Shown here: piece after piece, positions 26,374 through 36,352 of the stretch | How the letters are laid out: every line of letters starts with the position of its first letter | Numbering within the stretch: the stretch's first letter is position 1 | Origin: Myxococcus xanthus | GTDB lineage: Bacteria; Myxococcota; Myxococcia; Myxococcales; Myxococcaceae | DNA length: 64,000 nucleotides | Assembly (NCBI RefSeq): GCF_006402735.1 | Contig: NZ_CP017174.1 | Location: 3,041,001-3,105,000, forward strand | Direction: 5' to 3' | Position numbers and translations under genes: made by a program | The notes under the pieces: model-generated | The model's input: only the letters and a program-made list of their open reading frames with translations | Databases searched by the model: none | Told to the model about the DNA's origin: nothing

Positions 26374-26754
26374 GTGACGAAGCTCTTCCTGCCCCAGACC
26401 CAGCTCGAGGAGTGGGCGCTGGCGGACAAAGCAGACCTGCGCGAAGGCCGGCTGGTGGTGATGGCGGAAGGCGGCGTGGCCTTCCCCCTCACGCCCGCGG
26501 TCCACTTCGTCCAGCTCGTGTCGGGCGAGGACACCCAGGGGTTGGTGGCCCGGGTGAAGACCGAGGAGCAACTTGCCCGACTGGGTGCCGAGCAGATGGC
26601 CGACTCGGTGCTGGTGGGGGACAACGCCTATGAGGTCGTTCCAGGGTATGTAGCGGAGGTCGCCGCCGGCGCGCCCAGGCCAGAGGGCGCGGACAAGAAG
26701 CCGGACTCTGAAGCAGACCTTCTGGCTGCCTTCATCCTCAACAAGATGGGCTGA
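26374..26754 (+). CDS. Conserved hypothetical protein upstream of the heme genes
   Basis: The 126-residue soluble protein (start GTG at 26374 after GGAAGGC) has a beta-rich middle (GRLVVMAEGGVAFPLTPAVHFVQLV). A charged C-terminus contains SEADLLAAFILNKMG. No family is recognised. It is 34 bases upstream of the hemX-like gene on the same strand, so it could be co-transcribed with the heme operon. An upstream ATG at 26293 is open but the added residues look non-coding. The function is unknown. Confidence 0.7.
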   Translation: MTKLFLPQTQLEEWALADKADLREGRLVVMAEGGVAFPLTPAVHFVQLVSGEDTQGLVARVKTEEQLARLGAEQMADSVLVGDNAYEVVPGYVAEVAAGAPRPEGADKKPDSEADLLAAFILNKMG

Positions 26755-26788
26755 TTCGTCCGTCTCCCGTGGTTATGAGCCTGCCCCT

Positions 26789-27607
26789 ATGAGCCACACG
26801 CTCGTCTCGCTCGCCTGCCACGCGTATGGCATCGCCGCTATCGTCTACCTGGCCTACCTGGTCCGCCAGTCCGAGGCCCTGGCGACGGCCGGGCGGGTGC
26901 TGGTGGGCGGTGGATTGGCGCTGCATGGCGTGGCGCTCTTCGAGCTGCTCGGGGTGCAGAGCGGGCGGCCGGTGGGCCTGGCGCAAGGCTTCTCCGCGCT
27001 GGCCTTCCTGCTGCTGGCCATCTTCCTGCTCCTGGACGTGCGCTACCGCCGGCCCGTCATCGGCGCCTTTCTCACGCCGCTGGCGCTGGCCGCGTTGCTG
27101 CCCGGCTTGCTGATGCAGGGCGGGCAGGCGCCGCTGCCTCCCGGGGTGCGTCAGCCGCTGTTGCCGCTGCACATCACCCTGGCGCTGCTGGGGCTGGCCG
27201 CGTTCGCGGTGGCCGCGGGCGTGGGCGTCATGTACGTGCTCATGGAGCGGCAGGTGAAGGCCAAGCGCTTCGGGTTGCTGTTCTCCCGCCTGCCCTCCCT
27301 GGAGTTCCTGGACACGCTGAACCGGCGCCTGGTGGTGTGGGGCTTCCTGGCGCTGTCCATCACGCTCGCCACGGGGGCCTTCTTCGTGGGCACCACGCCG
27401 GGCCCCTGGACCGTGGATGGGAAGACGCTGGCCACCCTCGTCGCGTGGGCCGTCTTCGCCGCGCTGCTGGTGGCGCGTTCCGTCGCGGGCTGGCGGGGGC
27501 GGCGGGTGGCCTTCCTCACCATGGCGGGGTTCTGCCTGGTCATGGTGTCCTTCCTGTCCTCGTATGACGTGTCGTCGCCCTCGGAGGCGGCCATGAGGAT
27601 GCCCTGA
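26789..27607 (+). CDS. CcsA/HemX-like cytochrome c assembly family membrane protein
   Basis: The 272-residue protein has about eight membrane segments and resembles the CcsA/HemX family (cytochrome c assembly domain). In Bacillus, HemX lies in the heme operon and lowers the level of glutamyl-tRNA reductase. Here the gene immediately precedes hemA with a 2-base gap, which favours a HemX-type regulatory role over cytochrome c maturation. The tryptophan-rich WWD motif of true heme handlers is not evident. A conserved histidine lies in PLHITLALLGLAAF. The role is inferred from context. Confidence 0.8.
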   Translation: MSHTLVSLACHAYGIAAIVYLAYLVRQSEALATAGRVLVGGGLALHGVALFELLGVQSGRPVGLAQGFSALAFLLLAIFLLLDVRYRRPVIGAFLTPLALAALLPGLLMQGGQAPLPPGVRQPLLPLHITLALLGLAAFAVAAGVGVMYVLMERQVKAKRFGLLFSRLPSLEFLDTLNRRLVVWGFLALSITLATGAFFVGTTPGPWTVDGKTLATLVAWAVFAALLVARSVAGWRGRRVAFLTMAGFCLVMVSFLSSYDVSSPSEAAMRMP

Positions 27608-27609
27608 GT

Positions 27610-28935
27610 ATGGAGCTCATCTGCATTGGCCTGTCCCACCGGACGGCGCCCCTTACCGTCCGCGAGCGACTGGCCTTGCCGGAGTCGCGTCAGGTGGACG
27701 TGCTCCAGCGGCTGGCCCAGTCGCCCGTGGAGGCCCTCTGGGTGTCCACCTGCAACCGCGTGGAGGTGTACCTGTTGGCGCCGGACACGGCGATGGCGCG
27801 GCAGCGCGCGTTGGCGGAGCTGCAGGTGCTGGGCGGCGTGGAAGCCCTGGAGCACCTCTACGAGCACCAGGGCGAGGCGGCGCTGGTGCACCTGTTCCGC
27901 GTGGCGTGCAGCCTGGACTCCATGGTGCTGGGCGAGGCCCAGATTCTGGGCCAGGTGAAGGACGCCTTCGAGCGGGGCCAGGGCGCGGGCGCGGTGCGCG
28001 GTGAGTTGATGCGCGCCTGCGCGGCCGCGTTCAGCTGCGCCAAACGCGTGCGCACGGAGACGGCCATTGGCCGCGCGGCCACGTCCATGGCGGCGGCGGC
28101 GGTGCAACTGGCCAGCAAGGTGTTCGACGGGCTCGCGGGCAAGACGGTGCTGGTGGTGGGCGCGGGGGAGATGGGCGAGCTGGCGGCGCGCCACCTGAAG
28201 CAGGCCGGCGCGTCGAAGCTCTATGTCACCAACCGCACCCTGTCGCGCGCGGAGGCGCTGGCGGCGGAGGTGGGCGGACAGGCGCGGCCCTTCGAGGAGC
28301 TGCTCGCTCTGGTGGCCGCGGCGGACGTGGTGGTGTGCAGCACGGCGTCGCCGGTGCCGCTCTTCACGCGGGACAACGTGGGCGCCTTGGGGCGCGGGCG
28401 CCGGGGGAGGCCGCTGTTCATGGTGGACCTGGCGGTGCCGCGCGACATCGACCCGGCCGTGGGCACGCTGGACTGGGTGCACGCGTACGACGTGGACGAC
28501 ATCCAGAAGTTCGTCGCGGACAACGCCGCGGCGCGCGCGGAAGAGGCGCAGAAGGCGGGCGTGCTCGTCGCGCAGGAAGTGGCGCGTTTCGTCAAGGAGC
28601 GCGCGCTGCGTGAGGGCACGCCGGTGCTGGCGCGACTGCGTCAGCGCGCGGAAGCCATTGCCCGCTCCGAGGTGGAGCGCACGCTGGGCGCCCTGGGCGA
28701 CGGACTCAACGACAAGCAACGCAAGAGCATCGAGGCCATGGGTCGAGCCATCGTCAACAAGCTGCTGCATGAGCCCACCGCGCGGCTGCGCGCCGTGGGG
28801 CCGGAAGGGGAGGGCAACCGCCTGGCGGGGGCCGCCGCCGAGTTGTTCGGGCTGCTGGAGGAGGAGGTTGGCACCGCCGCCGCCGCGCCCTCCGTCATGG
28901 CCGCGCCGGTCCAGGTCGCCACGGGGGGCAAGTGA
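27610..28935 (+). CDS. hemA: Glutamyl-tRNA reductase
   Basis: This enzyme reduces the glutamate on Glu-tRNA(Glu) to glutamate-1-semialdehyde, the first committed step of C5 tetrapyrrole synthesis. The 441-residue protein has the N-terminal motif [16 protein letters not shown], the catalytic Cys48 in STCNRVEVY and [13 protein letters not shown]. The NADPH-binding domain follows ([17 protein letters not shown]), then a helical dimerisation domain. hemC begins at its stop codon (TGATG). Glutamyl-tRNA for this pathway could come from tRNA-Glu and gltX at 51-54 kb. Confidence 0.97.
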   Translation: MELICIGLSHRTAPLTVRERLALPESRQVDVLQRLAQSPVEALWVSTCNRVEVYLLAPDTAMARQRALAELQVLGGVEALEHLYEHQGEAALVHLFRVACSLDSMVLGEAQILGQVKDAFERGQGAGAVRGELMRACAAAFSCAKRVRTETAIGRAATSMAAAAVQLASKVFDGLAGKTVLVVGAGEMGELAARHLKQAGASKLYVTNRTLSRAEALAAEVGGQARPFEELLALVAAADVVVCSTASPVPLFTRDNVGALGRGRRGRPLFMVDLAVPRDIDPAVGTLDWVHAYDVDDIQKFVADNAAARAEEAQKAGVLVAQEVARFVKERALREGTPVLARLRQRAEAIARSEVERTLGALGDGLNDKQRKSIEAMGRAIVNKLLHEPTARLRAVGPEGEGNRLAGAAAELFGLLEEEVGTAAAAPSVMAAPVQVATGGK

Positions 28936-29876
28936 TGGCGCCCGTGCGCATCGCCACCCGGCAGAGTCCCCTGGCGCTCTGGCAGGCGCGTCACGTGGGC
29001 GCGCTGCTGACCTCGCATCATCCCGGTTTGGAAGTGTCCCTGGTGGAGATGACCACCGAGGGAGACCGCTTCCTGTCCGCTCCGTTGTCCGCGGTGGGCG
29101 GCAAGGGCCTGTTCGTGAAGGAAATCGAGCAGGCGCTGCTCGATGGCCGCGCGGACGTCGCCGTGCACAGCCTCAAGGACATGACGTCCGTGTTCCCGGA
29201 AGGGCTGATGCTCGCCGCGGTGCCGGAGCGGGAGGACCCGCGCGACGTCTTCTGTGGCCTGGGCGGGCTGACGCTGGACACGCTTCCCCAGGGCGCGCGC
29301 GTGGGCACGTCGTCGCTGCGCCGAAGCTGCATCCTGCGCTCGCGCCGGCCGGACGTGGACATCGTCAGCGTGCGCGGCAACGTGCAGACGCGCCTGGCGA
29401 GGACGCGGGAGCAGGGGCTCGCGGGGGCGCTGCTGGCCTACGCCGGACTCAAGCGCCTGGGCCTTGAGGACGTCATCACCCAGGTGCTGCCGCCCGAGGT
29501 GAGCCTGCCCGCGGTGGGGCAGGGCGTGCTGGCCATCCAGTGCCGCACGGACGATGCGCGCGTGCGCGAGCTGCTAGCGCCGCTGGAGCACGCCACCACG
29601 CGCATCGCCGTCACCGCCGAGCGCGCGCTGCTGGCGAAGCTGGAGGGGGGCTGCACCGTGCCCCTGGCCGGGCATGCCACCGTGTCGGGCGACACCGTCT
29701 TCCTGCGCGGACTCGTGGGCCGTCCGGATGGCACACACGTGGTGCGGGGCGAGGTGCGCGGCCCCGTGTCGCGGGCCCATGCGCTGGGTGAATCCCTGGC
29801 GGATGACCTGCTGTCGCGTGGGGCGGCGGACATCTTGCGTGATTTCGCGCGCCGCTCCGAGGCGCGGGAGTCCTAG
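28935..29876 (+). CDS. hemC: Porphobilinogen deaminase (hydroxymethylbilane synthase)
   Basis: The 313-residue enzyme joins four porphobilinogens into hydroxymethylbilane. Conserved pieces include [44 protein letters not shown] and VRGNVQTRL. The dipyrromethane cofactor cysteine lies at about residue 240 in [16 protein letters not shown] one codon upstream is possible, but the ATG at 28935 overlaps the hemA stop by one base, a common coupling arrangement. hemD follows 12 bases after the stop. Confidence 0.97.
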   Translation: MAPVRIATRQSPLALWQARHVGALLTSHHPGLEVSLVEMTTEGDRFLSAPLSAVGGKGLFVKEIEQALLDGRADVAVHSLKDMTSVFPEGLMLAAVPEREDPRDVFCGLGGLTLDTLPQGARVGTSSLRRSCILRSRRPDVDIVSVRGNVQTRLARTREQGLAGALLAYAGLKRLGLEDVITQVLPPEVSLPAVGQGVLAIQCRTDDARVRELLAPLEHATTRIAVTAERALLAKLEGGCTVPLAGHATVSGDTVFLRGLVGRPDGTHVVRGEVRGPVSRAHALGESLADDLLSRGAADILRDFARRSEARES

Positions 29877-29888
29877 ACTGGCGCTCGC

Positions 29889-30659
29889 GTGGAACGGCGA
29901 CTGGAAGGCAAGAGAGTCTTGGTGACGCGCCCGCGTGAGCGGGCCGAGGAGTTGTGCTTTCTCCTGGAGGATGAGGGCGCTGAAGTGCTGAGCGTGCCCC
30001 TTCTGGAACTGCATCCTCCGGAGGACCCACGTCCGCTGGCTTCAGCGGCCGAGCACATCCAGCGCTACACCTGGGTGGTGTTCGCGAGCCCGACCGGCGT
30101 GGATGCGCTGATGGAGGCCCTGCGCGAGGCGGGCACCCAGGACCGGATACAGCGGGTGAAGGTGGCCACCGTGGGGCCGCGCACGACGCGCGCCGCGGAG
30201 GGCTACGGCCTGGACGTGGTGGCCGAACCTTCCGAGGGCACGGGCGCGGCCCTGCTCAACCTCATCAAGGATGCGCTGCAACCGGGTGACGAAGTCCTGC
30301 TTCCCGCCGCCGAGGAAGGCCGGCGTGAGCTGGAAGACGGGCTGCGAGAGCACGGCCTCCTGGTGACGCGGGTGACGGCGTATCGCGCCACGCCCGCGCC
30401 CCTGCCACCGGAGTCGTTGGCCTTGCTGGATGCCTCACCGCCGGACGTCGTGCTCTTCGCTTCGCCGCGCACGGCCGAGGCCTTCGTGGAAGAGGCCGGA
30501 CGCGAGCGCCTGGCCACCGCGCGGGTGGTGGCGATTGGTCCAACGACGGCGTCCGCCCTGGAGCGGCTGGGCGTGCCCGCGGCGGCCGTCGCGGAGCGGC
30601 CGACGCCAGAGTCCCTGGTGGATGCCGCCGTGCTCGCGGTGACGAGCACCGTGCACTGA
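29889..30659 (+). CDS. hemD: Uroporphyrinogen-III synthase
   Basis: The 256-residue enzyme closes hydroxymethylbilane to uroporphyrinogen III with ring-D inversion. Family sequence is diverse, but the two-lobed pattern is visible: GKRVLVTRPRERAEELCFLL at the start, WVVFASPTGVDALMEAL, VATVGPRTTRAAEGYGLD and VAIGPTTASALERLGVP near the end. Translation starts at GTG 29889. It is the third pathway gene in the hemA-hemC-hemD operon. Confidence 0.93.
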   Translation: MERRLEGKRVLVTRPRERAEELCFLLEDEGAEVLSVPLLELHPPEDPRPLASAAEHIQRYTWVVFASPTGVDALMEALREAGTQDRIQRVKVATVGPRTTRAAEGYGLDVVAEPSEGTGAALLNLIKDALQPGDEVLLPAAEEGRRELEDGLREHGLLVTRVTAYRATPAPLPPESLALLDASPPDVVLFASPRTAEAFVEEAGRERLATARVVAIGPTTASALERLGVPAAAVAERPTPESLVDAAVLAVTSTVH

Positions 30660-30840
30660 CGGTGGCGCGGCGCCGTGCCCGCACGGCCGCATGACGGGCC
30701 TGATAGCGGCTCCATGCCTGGCTGGTGGCGCGGAGGGCACCATGGGTGTTTTCCGCTCGGTGCACCGCTGTGTGCCGGAATCCGTCTGGTACGCTTCGGG
30801 GTCGCACTCCGGCGGGCGGCCGGGGTGTAAGGAGACGCGC

Positions 30841-32688
<1,848 letters not shown>

Positions 32689-32695
32689 CGCGCGA

Positions 32696-32759
32696 CGGCC
32701 CGGCCTCCCACGAGGAGAGACCGGGCCGCGGAGTCCTTCCGGCTGCCCCGGTGGGGCAG
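32696..32759. terminator. Two hairpins between convergent genes
   Basis: CGGCCCGG at 32696-32703 pairs with CCGGGCCG at 32721-32728, and CTGCCCC at 32743-32749 pairs with GGGGCAG at 32753-32759. They lie between the ATPase and the outer-membrane barrel gene and could end transcription from both sides. Confidence 0.5.
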
Positions 32760-32768
32760 GGCGGTGGA

Positions 32769-34304
32769 CTAGAAGCGCGCCTGGAGCATCGTGTTGAAGC
32801 CCAGCGCGTGCGGGCGCTCGAAGCTCGGCTGCGCCACACCCGTCACGTCGTCCCGGAACGTGGTCCGGTTGGTGTCGTACGTGTAGTAGACCTCGCCGAC
32901 GGCGGCGACGGAGTCGGACAGGTCCCAGCGGAACGTGGCCTTCGCGGAGTAGATGGGCTCCGCCTTGCACGCCGCGCTGCCGCGGCCGCACGTCTCCGGA
33001 AGGATGCTGAGCTGATTCACGTCACGCACCACGACGGTGCGCGTGCCGATGAGGTTCGGCGGTGGGTTGTTGCCGCCCAGCACCGGCGTGGGGCTGCGGA
33101 ACGAGGCCGGCTGCTGCACACCGAGGATGAAACCCGGCGTGAAGTGCAGCTTCGGCAGGTGGTAGTCCGCGCCCACCGCGATGAACATCTCCGGCTTCAG
33201 CTCCGTGCCCTCCGGGAAGTCCTGGAACGGCGGGAAGCCCGGCACCTCGAACTGGATGAAGGACAGGCTGCGGTACAGGCCGAGGAGGCTGACGCGGAGC
33301 AGGTCGTACTTCGCGCGCGCCTGGAGGGCCACGGCGGTGGCGCCCTGCGGCTTGGTGGCGCCAAAGTCGTTGGGCTTCTCCAGCGTCTGCGACAGGTAGC
33401 TGCCTTCCAGCGACACGGTGTACGACAGGCCGCCCGGGTACTGCTCCGGCGCGAAGAAGCGCTGATAGATGTCCGGGTCGTTCTTGTAGAGCCGGAAGTC
33501 CACGCTGGTGCCGACGGGCACACCCACGTGGTAGACGACTTGTCCGGACACACCCGCGGCGTTCACCGGCGCTTCCACGCCGAGCGTCGCCAGGCCGGGC
33601 ACCAGGCCCTTCTGGAAGTAGCCGCCGCCCGCCTCGACGCGCAGCGTCTCCAGGATGTCCCAACCCGCGCCGGCCATGAGGCCGTACTTGGTCTCTTCCT
33701 CGCGGATGAGCTCGTTCTGCATGAGCGCCGTCTTGCCGCCGACGTACGCGTACCAATTGTCGCGGGTGATCTGCAGCTTGCCGCCGGGCACGCCGTTGGT
33801 GGCGGCGCGGGTGGTGAACACGCCGCTGCCACCCCAGGAGATGCGGTACGCATAGCCCAGACGGAAACGGTCCGCGGACACCGGGAAGCCGACGAGCGAG
33901 ATGCCTTCCTTCTCGCTCCAGCCCGGCGGCTGATAGTTGAGGCGGATGTAGCTGGAGTTGTCGCGGATGTCGACGCCACCCGACGGCCGCTCGAGCACCA
34001 GCAGCGTCAGCGCCGCTTCGGTCGTCAAACCCTCGAAGAAGGCCGGTGCTCGCTTGTAGAGCACCACGTTCGACAGGGACTCGAAGCCGGAGAACCGGGT
34101 GTTGAAGTTGTCGTAGAACTGCGTGTTCTGGTTGCCGGCGCCGAACCGCGCATTGGGGCTGTTCGGCGTCGTTTCACCAGAGCCTGCGAGCACGTTGTCG
34201 TCCGCGAAGACGAACGACAGACGGGTGTCCACGAAGTCACTGGCCCACGCGGGCGCACTCAGGGAAATCAGGCCGGTCAGGGCCAGCTTCTGCAGCGTTT
34301 TCAA
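32769..34304 (-). CDS. Predicted outer-membrane beta-barrel protein
   Basis: The 511-residue protein has a signal peptide (LQKLALTGLISLSAPAWA), many amphipathic strands and a phenylalanine-terminated last strand (LGFNTMLQARF), typical of outer-membrane barrels. No family name can be given. The start codon appears to be TTG at 34304, with GGAGAGG upstream. It is the last gene of a minus-strand set with the lipoprotein and nucleotidase genes. A perfect 23-base dyad lies just upstream of its ribosome-binding site, so it may be separately controlled. It could be a channel or assembly platform for the two lipoproteins; that is inference. Confidence 0.78.
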   Translation of the reverse strand: MKTLQKLALTGLISLSAPAWASDFVDTRLSFVFADDNVLAGSGETTPNSPNARFGAGNQNTQFYDNFNTRFSGFESLSNVVLYKRAPAFFEGLTTEAALTLLVLERPSGGVDIRDNSSYIRLNYQPPGWSEKEGISLVGFPVSADRFRLGYAYRISWGGSGVFTTRAATNGVPGGKLQITRDNWYAYVGGKTALMQNELIREEETKYGLMAGAGWDILETLRVEAGGGYFQKGLVPGLATLGVEAPVNAAGVSGQVVYHVGVPVGTSVDFRLYKNDPDIYQRFFAPEQYPGGLSYTVSLEGSYLSQTLEKPNDFGATKPQGATAVALQARAKYDLLRVSLLGLYRSLSFIQFEVPGFPPFQDFPEGTELKPEMFIAVGADYHLPKLHFTPGFILGVQQPASFRSPTPVLGGNNPPPNLIGTRTVVVRDVNQLSILPETCGRGSAACKAEPIYSAKATFRWDLSDSVAAVGEVYYTYDTNRTTFRDDVTGVAQPSFERPHALGFNTMLQARF

Positions 34305-34317
34305 TGTCCCTCTCCAC

Positions 34318-34340
34318 GGAGCGGTCCAGTGGACCGCTCC
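34318..34340 (-). promoter_or_regulatory. Perfect 23-base dyad before the barrel gene
   Basis: GGAGCGGTCCA at 34318-34328 and TGGACCGCTCC at 34330-34340 are perfect inverted arms around a single central base. As RNA this would fold to a 9-bp stem with a 5-base loop ending 13 bases before the TTG start; as DNA it could be an operator. No T-run follows, so it is not a classical terminator. Confidence 0.5.
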
Positions 34341-34381
34341 TCCCTGCTTCCCGTCACCGGGTCGCGAGAATCATCAGAAGA

Positions 34382-36352
34382 CTACGGATTGACGCAAGGC
34401 CGGATCGGCTTCGGGCACTCCATGCCCTGGCCGGGGTAGCAGCAGATGTCGTCCAGGTCGCGAGGCAGCACGTTCCACCGCGGGCGGGCGGCGCTCACCT
34501 GCCGCAGGTGGCCCACGACGTCGAAGCTGGCCGCATGCAGATTGCGGCACTGCTGGGCCGCCTCGGCGTTCGGGTCATCCTCGCTGCAGTCGGGCGCCAG
34601 GTCCGGCACCGCGTCCTTCGTGACCAGGTTGATGCGCGTGCGCGCGTCCGCCGCCACCTTGCAGGTGAGGGTGCCGTCCTCGCGGTTCTGGACGGAGGCG
34701 TACACGACGCCCTCGCCCGAGGCCATGGTGTGCTGCAGCGGAGTCTGGGCCGCCAGCGCCACCGGCGTGCCGTTGGCGCCGAAGCGCACGTTGGCCGGCT
34801 TGTCGCACGACACGTTGACGCGCTGATCCCTGCTGAACGTGTCCGACTGGGCCCAGTTGACGACGGTGGGGTCCGCGTTGACGGAGGCGGTGAAGGTCTG
34901 GATGCGCCCGGGGACGGACTCGTCCAGGCCCGCCGCGGCGGCGCCGGTGGGGTTCATCTCCACGACGAACTGGCCGAAGCCGTTGTACGTGTTGCGCTCG
35001 GCGCAGTGGACGCCGGCGAACTGGCCAATGCCCATGGTGCAGTCGATGTTGCACTGCCGCTCGGCGATGTCCGGATCATTCGGGTTGTCCGTGCCGCAGC
35101 TTCCCCACGTCCCCGCGCGGGTATTGGGACAGAAGAAGGGGACGCTGCCGTTGCCGTTGGCGTCACAGTTGTGGAAGACGCGCGGGAACTTCACCCGGCT
35201 GAGCTTCACCAGTGACGACTCCAGGCTCTCCATCTTGTAGTTGCCGTAGCTGTAACCACACAGCGGGTCCGTCATGTAGAGCGAGCCGCTGTAGCCGCAC
35301 AGTCGGCCGTTGATCTCCACCGGCGGCGACAACTTCAGATACTTGTCCCACTCCGTCTGGGGCAGCAGCCGGACGCGCTCGCGCACCGTCCAGGCGGGGA
35401 AGGTGAGCTGCGTGGTGGCGGTGAACTCCTGCACGGAGCCGGACACCGACCACAGCAGGTCGCCCGGGTCGAGCCCTTCGGGGAAGGAGTAGTTGTAGAC
35501 GTAGAGCGAGTTGAAGCGGCCGGGGTAGTTGCCGTCCGGTTCACCCGTCTGGATGTTGGCGCCCGGGACGCTGTTCTCGCCCACGCGGCAGGCCGTCATG
35601 TCCGTGACGAAGAAGCCGCCCGGGTCCGTGCCCGTCACCAGCAGCGTCACCGGCTGCTTGTCGTTCGGGTCACCCTCGGGGCAGTTCTGCAGCAGCGGTG
35701 AGCCGGCCTCCGGGTTGCGCCCGATGCGCATGTACGTCCCGGCGTACGCGGTGAGCTGATCGCTGTTCTGCGGAACCTGGACCGTGGCGATGGTCGGCTC
35801 CTCGAACTTCATCATCCGCGACAGGCCGGTGGAGTTGGTGCGGGTCGCCGGCTCCTGAGGCAGCTCGCCGGGAACGACCTGTCCGTCGGCGTAGTCCACC
35901 TGCGGCGGTTCATCCTGCACCCAGACGTGGGCGTCGCCGTAGAGCTGGCCGGCGCGCACCGTGCCGGTGCCCCGGCCGTTGGTGAGCTGGGTCCAGCGGT
36001 AGCGGTACTCGCCCATCAGGTTGCCCGGCACCGTGCGGAAGGACACCGGCCCGTTGAACGACTCCATGGGCTGGCCCTTCGCGTCCAGGGCGAGGATTTC
36101 CACGTCGAAGTCCACCGGCGTTCGGGGCAGGGCCAGCCGGCAGTCCGCCGTGCCGCGAACCTCCAGCGGCACCTGGTTCTGGCCGCCGTGCGCGGTGGCG
36201 CACTCATTCACCACCGGCAGCGGGGTACGCGTGCCGCCGGTGTAGATGCCCGTGAGGTTGACCCGGAACGAGGCGACGCCATCAGGCTGAGGCGTTTCCT
36301 GGGTGTAACAGCCGGCCGCCGCCAGGGCCGACAGGAAGAGCAGGCGCTTCAT
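34382..36352 (-). CDS. Large predicted lipoprotein of unknown function
   Basis: The 656-residue protein has a lipoprotein signal (KRLLFLSALAAAGC; lipobox AAGC) and then a beta-rich, Ig-like N-terminal part (ASFRVNLTGIYTGG). Several cysteines occur in the last third. Cys/Asn/Asp-rich stretches there (CDANGNGSVPFFCPN) resemble disulfide-rich or calcium-binding loops. I recognise no family. The start codon directly abuts the stop of the upstream 5'-nucleotidase gene, so the two are tightly coupled. It is probably outer-membrane-anchored. Confidence 0.8.
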   Translation of the reverse strand: MKRLLFLSALAAAGCYTQETPQPDGVASFRVNLTGIYTGGTRTPLPVVNECATAHGGQNQVPLEVRGTADCRLALPRTPVDFDVEILALDAKGQPMESFNGPVSFRTVPGNLMGEYRYRWTQLTNGRGTGTVRAGQLYGDAHVWVQDEPPQVDYADGQVVPGELPQEPATRTNSTGLSRMMKFEEPTIATVQVPQNSDQLTAYAGTYMRIGRNPEAGSPLLQNCPEGDPNDKQPVTLLVTGTDPGGFFVTDMTACRVGENSVPGANIQTGEPDGNYPGRFNSLYVYNYSFPEGLDPGDLLWSVSGSVQEFTATTQLTFPAWTVRERVRLLPQTEWDKYLKLSPPVEINGRLCGYSGSLYMTDPLCGYSYGNYKMESLESSLVKLSRVKFPRVFHNCDANGNGSVPFFCPNTRAGTWGSCGTDNPNDPDIAERQCNIDCTMGIGQFAGVHCAERNTYNGFGQFVVEMNPTGAAAAGLDESVPGRIQTFTASVNADPTVVNWAQSDTFSRDQRVNVSCDKPANVRFGANGTPVALAAQTPLQHTMASGEGVVYASVQNREDGTLTCKVAADARTRINLVTKDAVPDLAPDCSEDDPNAEAAQQCRNLHAASFDVVGHLRQVSAARPRWNVLPRDLDDICCYPGQGMECPKPIRPCVNP

